A stretch of DNA of 64,000 nucleotides, taken from Candidatus Saccharimonadota bacterium. GTDB lineage: Bacteria; Patescibacteriota; Saccharimonadia; Saccharimonadales; Saccharimonadaceae. The position numbers were made by a program, and so were the translations under genes. The notes under the pieces are model-generated. The model was given only the letters and a program-made list of their open reading frames with translations, had not been told where the DNA came from and did no database searches. The stretch lies in the NCBI GenBank assembly GCA_017513185.1, contig JAFXGL010000007.1:19739-83738 (forward strand). The letters are read 5' to 3'. Below, in pieces: positions 23,567-31,907 of this stretch. Each line of letters starts with the position of its first letter. Position 1 is the stretch's first letter.

Positions 23567-24088
23567 ATGGCTATCTCTAAAGATAAGAAATCCACTTTAG
23601 TTGCTGATTTGACTGAACTTCTCAACAATGCGCAAGCGACCGTGTTTGCACGCTACCAAGGCTTGACTGTGGCGGAGCTCCAAGAGCTACGCGCGCAGGC
23701 TCGCGAGAATGGCGTGAAAATCAAGGTTGTGAAAAACCGTTTGGTGCGCGTTGCGATGAATGAAATCGCCGTCTATAAAGACACGGATACTACCGGGTTG
23801 ACCGGCCAACTCCTCTATGCGATTTCTGACAACGACGAAATCATGCCGGCGAAGGTGCTGGCCAACTTTGCGAAGACCCATGAGGCGCTCGAGCTTCAAG
23901 GTGGCTTCTCCAATCTTGGCGTGGCGCTCTCCTCTGACGAGGTGAAGACCCTCGCTCAGATGCCGACCAAGAACGAGATGATCGCACAGGTCGTCGCGAC
24001 CTTGCTGTCTCCGGTCAACGATACTATTTCTGCCACTGCTGGCGGACTTTCCGGTATCATTTCTGGCTTGGAAAATCACGCAAAATAG
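23567..24088 (+). CDS. rplJ: 50S ribosomal protein L10
   Basis: This encodes 173 residues, normal length. The N-terminal domain has VFARYQGLTVAELQELR and KVVKNRLVRVAM, which contact 23S rRNA. The C-terminal helix (from about residue 135) carries the L7/L12-binding region. It is the first gene of a two-gene operon behind an L10 leader, and probably represses its own translation together with L7/L12. Confidence 0.97.
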   Translation: MAISKDKKSTLVADLTELLNNAQATVFARYQGLTVAELQELRAQARENGVKIKVVKNRLVRVAMNEIAVYKDTDTTGLTGQLLYAISDNDEIMPAKVLANFAKTHEALELQGGFSNLGVALSSDEVKTLAQMPTKNEMIAQVVATLLSPVNDTISATAGGLSGIISGLENHAK

Positions 24089-24139
24089 TCAAATCACGAC
24101 TGTTATTAACTACTAATCCCAATTTGAAAGGAGTCTTAA

Positions 24140-24520
24140 ATGGCTGCTGATATTAAAAAATTGGCTGAAGAACTCGTGAACCTCACTGTTCTTGAAGTCA
24201 ACGAACTCAAAAACACTCTTAAAGATGAATATGGCATCGAGCCGGCCGCTGCCGCTGTTGCCGTTGCTGCTGCTCCTGCTGAAGGTGCCGCTGCTGCCGA
24301 TGAAGGCAAGACTGAGTTTGATGTCGTCCTCAAAGACGCTGGTGCTCAGAAGATTGCCGTCATCAAGGCCGTGAAAGAGGCTACTGGCCTCGGTCTTGGC
24401 GAAGCCAAGGCTATCGTTGATGGTGCTCCTGCTACCGTCAAAGAGAAAGTCAAGAAAGACGAAGCTGAAGCTCTCAAGAAAACTCTTGAAGAAGCTGGCG
24501 CTACCGTCGAACTCGCTTAG
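24140..24520 (+). CDS. rplL: 50S ribosomal protein L7/L12
   Basis: This encodes 126 residues. The N-terminal dimerisation helix ([20 protein letters not shown]) is followed by an Ala/Glu-rich hinge (about 38-58), then the globular C-terminal domain ([17 protein letters not shown] ... [12 protein letters not shown]) that recruits translation factors. AAAGGAG precedes the start. The operon ends at a strong terminator. Confidence 0.97.
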   Translation: MAADIKKLAEELVNLTVLEVNELKNTLKDEYGIEPAAAAVAVAAAPAEGAAAADEGKTEFDVVLKDAGAQKIAVIKAVKEATGLGLGEAKAIVDGAPATVKEKVKKDEAEALKKTLEEAGATVELA

Positions 24521-24556
24521 TCAAATCATTTTATTAAAACTCACGGATTGTTATGT

Positions 24557-24584
24557 AAAAACTCCCCCATATGGGGGAGTTTTT
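24557..24584 (+). terminator. Intrinsic terminator of the rplJ-rplL operon
   Basis: A perfect 20-bp palindrome ACTCCCCCAT/ATGGGGGAGT (24561-24580) is flanked by As on the left and followed by Ts. The T tract runs directly into the gpsA promoter. Confidence 0.9.
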
Positions 24585-24585
24585 G

Positions 24586-24594
24586 TGGTACAAT
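24586..24594 (+). promoter_or_regulatory. Extended -10 promoter of gpsA
   Basis: TGG-TACAAT begins 2 bp after the terminator T tract. The transcript would have a leader of about 20 nt with AGGAGA before ATG 24621. Confidence 0.55.
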
Positions 24595-24620
24595 ATATAT
24601 AATATATAGGAGAGATAAAC

Positions 24621-25472
24621 ATGAAAATTGGTATGTTGGGGGCGGGGGTGTATGGTATAGCTATAGCGAAGGTGCTGCGGGCAAACGGGCACCATGTGAA
24701 GTTTTATGACCCATATCGTTACCCGGAGGTGTTACTGGAGGAGATTGTGCGGTATGCGCAGGTGTTGTTTGTGGCGACGCCGGCGGAGGTGGTGTCGGGG
24801 CTACTAAAGCAGATGCCAGCTGCGGCCTATGAGAAGCCAGTGATTATCCTGACCAAGGGCGTGATGAAGCCGGAGGTGTGGGGAGATTTCCGGTACTTTG
24901 AGCTGGTGAGTGGGCCAGGGTTTGCGGAGGAGATTGAGCGGGGCAAGCGCGTGAAGCTGACCGTGGCAGCGAGAGGGGCGTGTGAAGGTGAGACGTTGGC
25001 GGAAGATTTACTGTCGAACGCGCAGGTGAAGTTTGACAAGACGGACGACGTGGCGGGTGTGGCGATGCTGTCGGGTCTAAAAAATATCTATGCCATAGAG
25101 GCGGGCAGGCGGGGACTGGCCTTTGGCTCTAGTGATTTTAAGGAATATGTGGCGGATGCGGCGAGAGAATGTGAGCAGTTTCTACTGAAGAATGGTGGGT
25201 TTATTGAGACCGTGCGGCTGAGCGCTGGGCTGGGTGATTTGGTGTTAACTTGCGGTAGCGAGCAGAGCCGGAATTACCGCTTTGGACAACTCTTGGGTGG
25301 GCGGCGAAATGCCTTGGAGCGTCGACGTTTGGTGCGCAAGTTTTTGCGTGAGACGACGGTGGAGGGGCTGTTTGCGGCACGCGGGATTTTGAAGAAGGAT
25401 TTGACCGTACCAAAAGAGGCAGAAATTTTAACCAACATACTCAGGAGGATTAAGAATGTCACTAAACGCTAA
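24621..25472 (+). CDS. gpsA: Glycerol-3-phosphate dehydrogenase [NAD(P)+]
   Basis: Reduces dihydroxyacetone phosphate to sn-glycerol 3-phosphate for membrane lipids. It has 283 residues, shorter than the usual 320-340. The Rossmann motif is GMLGAGVYGIAIA; SGPGFAEEI, GLKNIYAIEAG and SAGLGDLVLTCGSEQSRNYRFG match the catalytic domain. The coenzyme-binding half is trimmed. The 3' end overlaps the helicase gene by 17 bp, so the two share a transcript. Confidence 0.88.
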   Translation: MKIGMLGAGVYGIAIAKVLRANGHHVKFYDPYRYPEVLLEEIVRYAQVLFVATPAEVVSGLLKQMPAAAYEKPVIILTKGVMKPEVWGDFRYFELVSGPGFAEEIERGKRVKLTVAARGACEGETLAEDLLSNAQVKFDKTDDVAGVAMLSGLKNIYAIEAGRRGLAFGSSDFKEYVADAARECEQFLLKNGGFIETVRLSAGLGDLVLTCGSEQSRNYRFGQLLGGRRNALERRRLVRKFLRETTVEGLFAARGILKKDLTVPKEAEILTNILRRIKNVTKR

Positions 25473-28400
25473 ACAAAAAGAGGCGGTGGAATATATTCAG
25501 GGGCCGTTATTGGTCTTGGCCGGGCCGGGGACGGGCAAGACTTTTTTGTTGTCTAACCGCGTGGAGTATATCCTCAAAAATACCGATACAAATCCGGAGA
25601 ATATTTTGTGTCTCACCTTTACCGAAAACGGGGCGACACATATGCGCGAGAAGCTGGCGGCGACGGTGGGCAAAGAGGCGCGGCGACTAGAAATCCATAC
25701 TTATCATGGGTTTGGGACGGATATTTTGAATGAGTATAAAAACTATGCGACGGAGTTTACGCGCAATCTTGACCAGCCGATAGACGAAGTGAAGCAATAT
25801 AAGATTGTGAAGGAGATTCAGGAGAGTCTGCCGGCGATGGATATTTTGCGAACGGGGACGACTGGCGACATTGTAAAAACGATTCAGGGCGCAAAGTCAG
25901 CACGACTGACGGGTGAGGATTTGCTGAAAATTGCCGAGCAGAATATGCAGGATGCGCGAGCGATGAGCGCGGAGGCGTCGCCGATTTTGAAAGAAGTGAA
26001 GCCGCGGATGCAGTTTGAGGTGGCAAGAGATACGGTGTATCGGCCGCTGCTAGAAGTTTTCACGAAGCATACTGCGCAGAAGAATATTGTGGGAGAGATT
26101 GAGCCGCTGGCGAATTTCTTAGCGCGAGAGTTGAAGCGTTTGCTGGATGCGGAGGAGGAGAAGGAGAAGCCGAGCGTGAGCCCGCTGACGCAATGGCGCA
26201 ATAAGACGTTTGAATTGGATGAAAATAACGAGTACCGACTGAAGACGCGCGTGGCAGATCTGAAGCTGAAGTCGTTTGCGAATATTGTGATGCTGTATAA
26301 TGCGCGGCTGGAGAAGGAAGGGCTGTTTGACTTTGCGGATATGATTGAGCAAGCGATTGGGTTTTTGAAGCACGATAAAGGTTTCCGTCTGACGATGCAG
26401 GAGAAGTTCCAATATGTGCTACTAGACGAGTTCCAGGATACGAACCCGAGCCAGTTTGAGCTGGTGAAGCTGCTGACGGACTATGAGCAGCCGAACGTGA
26501 TGGCGGTGGGCGATGATGATCAGGCTATCTTTGAGTTCCAGGGGGCGGACGCGTCGAATTTGATGGTGTTTCAGCAACATTACGGTGCGAAGGTGATAAA
26601 CCTAGAGGAAAATTACCGGAGCAATCAAGAGATTTTGGATTTGTCGCGCAAAGTGGCAGACCAGATTGAAGGGAGTTTTGCAAAAGACCAGGGGTTGACG
26701 AAGAATTTGACGGCGACGCACGGGGTCGGGGCGGAGATACGTCGCGATGAATTTTTGACTAGCGACCAAGAGTATGAATTTGTGGCGGAGGAAATTGCGA
26801 AGTTGATTGACCAGGGAGTGCCGCAGAAAGAGATTGCGATTATTGCGCCGAAGCACAAATATATTGCGCCACTATTGCCATTCCTGAAGGCCACGGGCAA
26901 GATTAACGTGGCGTATGAGCGCAAGGAAGATTTGTTGGAGGACCCGCGACTGTCGGAGATTTTGACGTTGGCGAGGTTTGTATATGGGCTAAGCCAGGGT
27001 AAGAATGTTTCCAGCCGGTTGCTTGAGATTTTGAGCTATGATTTTTGGAAACTAAACCCGGCGGAGGCGATAAGCTGCGTGTATGCAGCGAAGCGGGAGC
27101 GACGGGCGCCGATTGACTTTTTGGTGAAGTCGGAGTCGCCGAAGCTGCGGGAGATTGGCGAGTGGCTGGCGATTCTTGCGATGAAGTCGTTTGATACGCC
27201 GCTGGAGCTGATGCTGGACTATTTGGTGGGGACGGTGGCGGTGGAGCTGCCGGCAGAAGTGAGCGATGATGAATCGCCGGAGATTTCTCGCGAGGGGGCG
27301 TTGCTCCGAGATGGGCGGGAGTTTAGGAGTCCGTTTATCCAGTATTACGATGAGGAGCTGAGCGAGTACGAGACGTTTGAGCTGTATGAAAATCTGGCCG
27401 TGCTGAAGCAGGCGATTGTGGCGCATACGGGGCGGAACAATCCGAAGCTCGCGGATTTGATAGAGATGCTGGATGACTACGAGATGGCGAAGGCGCCGCT
27501 GATTAATACTTCGCCGTATCGTGATGGTGATGACGCGGTGCAAATCGTGACGGCGCACAAGGCGAAGGGGCTGGAGTATGAATATGTGTTTCTGATAGCG
27601 ACGGATAATCTCAACTGGGGCAGAGCGAAGGGTAATAATACCATGTTTACCTTGCCAAAGAATGTGGCGCAGATTCGTCATACTGGGATTACGGATGACG
27701 AGCGGTTGCGGTTGCTATTTGTGGCGATTACGCGGGCGCGAAGTGTGCTGTATATGACTAATAGTTTGAAGGATTTTGCAGGGAAAAGCCCGGCGCGGCT
27801 AGATTATCTGGAAGAGTACGAGAAGGAAGATGAAAAGACGCACGAGAAGCGGCTGATTTCTCCGTTTGTGGAGAAGGTGGTGACGCATTATGATGATTTG
27901 AAGGGGCTACGTGGGAAGGTGGACCTGCGTAAGACTTGGCGGGCGGCCTATACGAAGCCCAATCCGGAGCTGCGCCCGATACTGTTGCAGCGGATGGAAG
28001 GATATAAGCTATCTGCCAGCGACCTGACGAGTTTCATCGACATAGCCTATGGTGGGCCGATGGCGTTTTATGCTAGCCGAGTGCTGAAAAATCCGCAAGA
28101 GCCGGCGACGGGGAGTATGATTTTTGGGACGCTGGTACATGCGGTGTTTGAGAAGATGACTAAGGCAGCGGCGAGCGGTGAGGAGTTTACGGATGAGGAG
28201 GCGCTGAAGTTTTACCGAGAGGAGGCGGAGCAGGCAAATTTGGAGCCAAAGGAGGTGAAATATTTGCTGGAGAAGGGCGAGGCGAGCCTGAAAATTGCTC
28301 TTGATAGTTTCCGGGAGATTTTGCGAGACCCGGCTGCGCGGGCGGAGGTAAATCTCGCGAGTGAGCATCCGGAGGTGGGCGGAGTGCCAGCGCTGGGCGT

Positions 28401-28815
28401 GGTGGACCATATGCATATCGACGAGGAGAAGAAAGAGATTGAGATTTATGATTTTAAGACGGGACACTACTATGAGAAAAAGTGGGGGAGCCATGAGACG
28501 CTGTATAAATATATGTTGCAGCTGGGCTTTTATAAGCTGGCGCTGGAGAGCTGCCCGGCGTATAAGAAGTATCAGGTGCGGTGGGGACATATCTTGTTTG
28601 TGACGCCGGACGAGGAGGGCAAGGTGCATGACAAGGTGCTGGACTTTGAAAAGGATTTGGACGAGGAGGAACTGAAGGCGCTGGCGGCGGCGGTATACAA
28701 GCAGGCGACAACGCTGGCGTTCCTGGATGATGAGGAGTTGAAGGTAGAGGCGGATAAGAGCCGCGGGTTGAAGGAGATACGCGAGTTTATACAGCTTTTG
28801 CTGCAGAAATCTTAA
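25456..28815 (+). CDS. UvrD/Rep-family DNA helicase fused to a PD-(D/E)XK nuclease
   Basis: This encodes 1119 residues. Superfamily 1A motifs occur in order: Walker A AGPGTGKT, CLTFTENGATHMREKL, DEFQDTNPSQFELV, GDDDQAIFEFQGAD, NYRSNQEIL, VTAHKAKGLEYEYVFL and LLFVAITRARSVLY. The C-terminal 250 residues carry a RecB/Cas4-like nuclease: GTLVHAVFEK, then GVVDHMH, IYDFKTG and LQLGFYKLALE. Such fusions (AddA/AdnB/RecB-like) resect DNA ends during repair or process incoming DNA. No Cys4 iron-sulfur motif was seen around the nuclease. The last codons lie inside a long palindrome. Confidence 0.93.
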   Translation: MSLNAKQKEAVEYIQGPLLVLAGPGTGKTFLLSNRVEYILKNTDTNPENILCLTFTENGATHMREKLAATVGKEARRLEIHTYHGFGTDILNEYKNYATEFTRNLDQPIDEVKQYKIVKEIQESLPAMDILRTGTTGDIVKTIQGAKSARLTGEDLLKIAEQNMQDARAMSAEASPILKEVKPRMQFEVARDTVYRPLLEVFTKHTAQKNIVGEIEPLANFLARELKRLLDAEEEKEKPSVSPLTQWRNKTFELDENNEYRLKTRVADLKLKSFANIVMLYNARLEKEGLFDFADMIEQAIGFLKHDKGFRLTMQEKFQYVLLDEFQDTNPSQFELVKLLTDYEQPNVMAVGDDDQAIFEFQGADASNLMVFQQHYGAKVINLEENYRSNQEILDLSRKVADQIEGSFAKDQGLTKNLTATHGVGAEIRRDEFLTSDQEYEFVAEEIAKLIDQGVPQKEIAIIAPKHKYIAPLLPFLKATGKINVAYERKEDLLEDPRLSEILTLARFVYGLSQGKNVSSRLLEILSYDFWKLNPAEAISCVYAAKRERRAPIDFLVKSESPKLREIGEWLAILAMKSFDTPLELMLDYLVGTVAVELPAEVSDDESPEISREGALLRDGREFRSPFIQYYDEELSEYETFELYENLAVLKQAIVAHTGRNNPKLADLIEMLDDYEMAKAPLINTSPYRDGDDAVQIVTAHKAKGLEYEYVFLIATDNLNWGRAKGNNTMFTLPKNVAQIRHTGITDDERLRLLFVAITRARSVLYMTNSLKDFAGKSPARLDYLEEYEKEDEKTHEKRLISPFVEKVVTHYDDLKGLRGKVDLRKTWRAAYTKPNPELRPILLQRMEGYKLSASDLTSFIDIAYGGPMAFYASRVLKNPQEPATGSMIFGTLVHAVFEKMTKAAASGEEFTDEEALKFYREEAEQANLEPKEVKYLLEKGEASLKIALDSFREILRDPAARAEVNLASEHPEVGGVPALGVVDHMHIDEEKKEIEIYDFKTGHYYEKKWGSHETLYKYMLQLGFYKLALESCPAYKKYQVRWGHILFVTPDEEGKVHDKVLDFEKDLDEEELKALAAAVYKQATTLAFLDDEELKVEADKSRGLKEIREFIQLLLQKS

Positions 28816-28925
28816 TTTTGGCGCACTCCTGCGTCAAAGCCTCCGCTACTCACTCTCCGTATTACCGTATACGGCTCGTTCCGTTGCTCAGCTTTTCCTT
28901 GGATTGCATCCAAAATTAAAATTTC
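28806..28925. repeat. Long imperfect palindrome at the helicase-nuclease gene end
   Basis: A left arm of 16 bases (28806-28821) and a right arm (28910-28925) match with one mismatch, including TTAATTTTGG/CCAAAATTAA. The interior contains CCGTAT/ATACGG (28857-28874). The TAA stop of the helicase lies in the left arm. Total 120 bp, the same size as the palindrome at 36342-36461. Confidence 0.7.
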
Positions 28926-28931
28926 TTATGG

Positions 28932-28960
28932 TTGTGTTATTTTATTATATATATTATAAT
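28932..28960 (+). promoter_or_regulatory. Promoter of the 60-residue gene
   Basis: TTGTGT (28932-28937), a 17-bp spacer and TATAAT (28955-28960). Confidence 0.6.
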
Positions 28961-28993
28961 AGCGTGGACATTTCTGACGGGGAGGTGAGATAT

Positions 28994-29176
28994 GTGGGTC
29001 TTTTGGAAAATCTTCTAGGCATTCAGCAGCCGGACGACTATACCGTGAAGGATAACCGGACCGGTCGCGAGACTGGCGTGCGCGATGCCGAGGAGTTGGA
29101 GAAGTTTGCGCGTCAGCAACAAGACGATCGCTACGGCGAACACAAGGATTTTATCCAGCGCATTTTCTCCAGGTAA
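28994..29176 (+). CDS. Small hypothetical protein
   Basis: This encodes 60 residues from GTG 28994, preceded by a strong GGGGAGGTG ribosome site; the frame extends upstream only through the promoter and palindrome. The product is hydrophilic, rich in Asp, Arg and Gln, and probably helical. It is flanked by its own promoter and terminator, so it is an independent transcription unit. No family was recognised. Confidence 0.6.
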   Translation: MGLLENLLGIQQPDDYTVKDNRTGRETGVRDAEELEKFARQQQDDRYGEHKDFIQRIFSR

Positions 29177-29185
29177 TTTATCGAC

Positions 29186-29217
29186 CCGCCCCGTAATGTT
29201 CGGGGCGGTATTTTTAT
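29186..29217 (+). terminator. Intrinsic terminator of the 60-residue gene
   Basis: CCGCCCCG (29186-29193) pairs with CGGGGCGG (29201-29208), followed by TATTTTTATT. The tail overlaps the stop of the converging iscU. Confidence 0.85.
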
Positions 29218-29639
29218 TCTTTGTGTTTAGACTGGTAGTCTTTGATGGCTTGGTGGAGGGCCTGGTGGCCGAGGACAGAGCAGTGAAATTTATGTTCGGG
29301 GAGGCCGCCGAGGTAGTCACAGATTTCTTTGGCGGAGATTTTATCGGCGTTTTCTAGCGTGCGGCCTTTAGCGAGTTCGGAGAGAGCCGAGGTGCTGGCG
29401 ATGGCCGATGCGCAGCCGTAAGTTTTCCAGCCGATGTCGGCGATTTTATTGTTTTTAACGCGGATTTTGACGAGCATTTGGTCGCCGCAGACGGGGTTGC
29501 CGACGAGGCCTTCGCCGTCAGCCTTCCATTTGGCTTCGTCACCCATGATGAAATTGCGGGGGTTTAGGAAGTGGTCTTTGACGATGTCGGTGTAAGCCCA
29601 GTTGTTGGCGGTCTTGGGGGCAGTGTGATTTTCAGACAT
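29214..29639 (-). CDS. iscU: Fe-S cluster scaffold, IscU/SufU family
   Basis: This encodes 141 residues. The three cluster-ligand cysteines are present in NPVCGDQM, YGCASAIAS and FHCSVLG, with an Asp after the first as in active scaffolds. The protein accepts sulfur from the cysteine desulfurase next door and builds [2Fe-2S]/[4Fe-4S] clusters. It starts by TAATG coupling to iscS. No other cluster-assembly genes are in the window, so a minimal desulfurase-plus-scaffold system is likely. Confidence 0.93.
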   Translation of the reverse strand: MSENHTAPKTANNWAYTDIVKDHFLNPRNFIMGDEAKWKADGEGLVGNPVCGDQMLVKIRVKNNKIADIGWKTYGCASAIASTSALSELAKGRTLENADKISAKEICDYLGGLPEHKFHCSVLGHQALHQAIKDYQSKHKE

Positions 29640-30979
29640 TAAGATTTTCCTTGTTTAATGGTTGAAAGGTCTTGGATTTTGGCGATAATTGGAGGGAGTT
29701 TGGCGAGGAGCTCGTCGATTTCTGCTCTCGTGGTGGTGAGGCCGAAGGAGAAGCGGACGGAGCCGTGGGCGATTTCGGCGTCGTGGTACATGGCCATGAG
29801 AACGTGGCTGGGCTCGAGGTCGCCGGAGGCGCAGGCACTGCCGGTGGAGACTTCGATGTTTTCTAGGTCGAGGTAGAGCTGGGTGGATTCGCCTTCGGCG
29901 GCCGGGAAGCTAATATTCAGAATGTTTGGAAGACAAACAATAGGCTCCTTTCTCGCTTGGAAAAATTCAGTCTGATTTCCGTCGTCGACTAGGCGTGCAG
30001 AGCGCGATGCGCTTCGGGTAGCACCGGCCATCGATCGCGCTCTTTCGTAGTCTCCTCCGGAAATCCGTGAATTTTCTTTAATAAGCTCAAAAGGACCTAT
30101 TGCTTTGTCTTCTATCGGCGTTATTATCTTTGCACTTGGTATTTTTTTCTTTATTTCTTTCGCCAGGTAATCTCTTAGTTTTGCCACTTCTTGATATTTA
30201 TTTAGATTTTTCTTGGCTTCTTGGGCTGCGACTTTGAAGCCGCTGGCGAGGAGGACGTTGGAGGTGCCGGCGCGGCGTTTGTTTTCTTGGGCGCCGCCCA
30301 TAATTAAGGGTTTGAAGGGGCTGCCAGGGCGGATGTAGAGGGCGGCGATGCCGACAGGGCCGCCGAGTTTGTGGGAGGTGAAGGTGAGGTAGTCGCAGTT
30401 TAGAGCCTTGACGCTGACGGGGATTTTACCGACGGCTTGGGTGGCGTCGGTGTGGAGGTAAATCTTGGTGTGCGTGGATTTTTTGAGGTCTTGGATGAGC
30501 TGGGCGACCTCTGCGACGGGCTCGATGGTGCCGGTTTCGTTATTAGCGAGCATAACGGAGACGAGAATTTTCTGCTTTGGGTCTTTTATGATGGTCTTTT
30601 CTAGTTCGGTTTGGAGAAAGTTTATGTCGATAATTCCCTGCTGGTTTACCGGGATTTTGGTGCAGGGGGCGCCGTAAGCTTCGGCCGGATGGAGGACGGA
30701 GGGGTGTTCGATGGCGGAGACGAAGATGGGACAGCCCTCGAAAGTGCGAATGACGGTGTTGTTGGATTCGCTGCCGCCGGAGGTGAAAATCACCGATTGG
30801 GGTCGCGCCTCTATAAGTTGCGCGACTTCGGAGCGCGCTCTATTCAGTAAGGATTTGCCGGTCTGGCCGGCGGAGTGGAGGCTTGACGGATTGCCGAGGT
30901 CGAGCTCCATGATGCGGAGCAGTTCCTTTTTGACCGCTGGTAAAAGCGGGGTGGTGGCGGAGAAGTCTAAATAAATCAT
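29639..30979 (-). CDS. iscS: Cysteine desulfurase (IscS/NifS) with a palindrome-encoded insertion
   Basis: PLP enzyme that mobilises sulfur from cysteine; 446 residues from ATG 30979 (leaderless, 8 bp after TGT-TATAAT). MIYLDFSATTPL opens the protein, the PLP lysine is in FTSHKLGGPVG, and the catalytic loop is STGSACASGDLEPSH with Cys383. Between about residue 290 and the motif LPNILNISF lies an extra segment of roughly 50-60 residues, Arg/Ser-rich (RARSMAGATRSASRSAR). It coincides with a 180-bp inverted repeat (29931-30110); ordinary family members have only a short loop there. The frame stays open. Confidence 0.92.
   Translation of the reverse strand: MIYLDFSATTPLLPAVKKELLRIMELDLGNPSSLHSAGQTGKSLLNRARSEVAQLIEARPQSVIFTSGGSESNNTVIRTFEGCPIFVSAIEHPSVLHPAEAYGAPCTKIPVNQQGIIDINFLQTELEKTIIKDPKQKILVSVMLANNETGTIEPVAEVAQLIQDLKKSTHTKIYLHTDATQAVGKIPVSVKALNCDYLTFTSHKLGGPVGIAALYIRPGSPFKPLIMGGAQENKRRAGTSNVLLASGFKVAAQEAKKNLNKYQEVAKLRDYLAKEIKKKIPSAKIITPIEDKAIGPFELIKENSRISGGDYERARSMAGATRSASRSARLVDDGNQTEFFQARKEPIVCLPNILNISFPAAEGESTQLYLDLENIEVSTGSACASGDLEPSHVLMAMYHDAEIAHGSVRFSFGLTTTRAEIDELLAKLPPIIAKIQDLSTIKQGKS
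29931..30110. repeat. Long imperfect palindrome inserted in-frame in iscS
   Basis: The outer arms are AGACAAACAATAGG (29931-29944) and CCTATTGCTTTGTCT (30096-30110). Pairing continues inward through AAATTCA/TGAATTT, GATTTCCG/CGGAAATC, GACTA/TAGTC and GAGCGCGAT/ATCGCGCTC. The length is 180 bp, exactly 60 codons, and it is open in the coding frame. Confidence 0.8.
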
Positions 30980-30986
30980 CTCTTTA

Positions 30987-30995
30987 ATTATAACA
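30987..30995 (-). promoter_or_regulatory. Extended -10 promoter of iscS, leaderless type
   Basis: TGT-TATAAT on the minus strand ends at 30987, 8 bp before the ATG at 30979. Confidence 0.65.
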
Positions 30996-30999
30996 CTAG

Positions 31000-31160
31000 A
31001 AAACATCTTATTATCCTTTTCGATAGAAATTTTTAGTCAAGAATTATTTTTGGTTTAATCTGTTTCTCCGTCGCGGATGGGACGCGTGCTCGAAACGACT
31101 AAACCAAAAATAACTCATTGTAAAAATTTTTTATTATCTCAAAGAATAATAAGATGTTTT
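31000..31160. repeat. Long imperfect palindrome between the LOG-family gene and iscS
   Basis: AAAACATCTTATTAT (31000-31014) is the exact complement of ATAATAAGATGTTTT (31146-31160). Inside, AATTTTTA/TAAAAATT-like blocks and TTATTTTTGGTTTA/TAAACCAAAAATAA pair again, leaving a GC-rich tip around 31067-31096. The right arm ends in the stop codon of the LOG gene. It may terminate that gene upstream of the iscS promoter. Confidence 0.8.
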
Positions 31161-31897
31161 TATATTGTTGACGTTTTATGTTGTGCGCTGGCGAAGCCGT
31201 CGTAGTAGTTGGTCTTGACCTTGGGGTGGCCGATTTTGTTGGCGGCTGCGACGATTTCTTCGATGCTGTCGGTGAGCTTGTAGATTTTGCGGTCAGCGGG
31301 GTTGATGGTCTTAAGCGCGGTCATCTTGGTGGCGTAAAAGCGGTCGAGAGGTTTCCAGAAGGATTTGCCAAAGAGGAACATGGGCATGACGGGCATCTTT
31401 TTTTCTTGCATCAGAATGAGGACTTCGGAGAATTCGTCCATAGTGCCGAAGCCGCCTGGGAAGAAGACGTAGACTTTGGCGCTCATGGCGAGCATGACTT
31501 TGCGGGCGAAGAAGTATTCGAACTGGAGCATGTCGGTGAGGTAGGGGTTGGGATGTTGCTCGTGGGAGAGGGTGATGTTGAGGCCGATGGAGCGACCGCC
31601 GTACTCGAAGGCGCCGCGGTTGGCAGCTTCCATGATACCGGGGCCGCCACCGGTGATGACGGCGTGGCCATTTTGGGCGAGGAGGGCGCCGAGTTCGCGG
31701 GCGGCTTTGTAGTATTTGTTGGTCTCTTTGATGCGAGCGGAGCCATAGATGGTGACGCCCTGGGGGAAGGTGCGGACGATTTTGAGGCCGTTTAAGAGGT
31801 CTTTAGCGTAGGCCTGGGCGCGGTCGTAGTCGGCGCTTTCGAGCTCGGCAAGGAGCTTGTGTTGGTATTTAGCGATGTCTTCAGCGGATGGTGTCAT
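31160..31897 (-). CDS. LOG-family (TIGR00730) Rossmann-fold protein
   Basis: This encodes 245 residues. The signature GGGPGIMEAANRGA and the later PGGFGTMDEFSEVL are the PGGxGTxxE motif of cytokinin-riboside-monophosphate phosphoribohydrolases (LOG/YgdH/PpnN group), which release free bases from nucleoside monophosphates. The real bacterial substrate is probably a purine nucleotide. The start at 31897 has AAGGA upstream. It follows the PfkB kinase by 10 bp and closes the sugar-phosphate run. Confidence 0.88.
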   Translation of the reverse strand: MTPSAEDIAKYQHKLLAELESADYDRAQAYAKDLLNGLKIVRTFPQGVTIYGSARIKETNKYYKAARELGALLAQNGHAVITGGGPGIMEAANRGAFEYGGRSIGLNITLSHEQHPNPYLTDMLQFEYFFARKVMLAMSAKVYVFFPGGFGTMDEFSEVLILMQEKKMPVMPMFLFGKSFWKPLDRFYATKMTALKTINPADRKIYKLTDSIEEIVAAANKIGHPKVKTNYYDGFASAQHKTSTI

Positions 31898-31907
31898 GGT
31901 GATGTCC

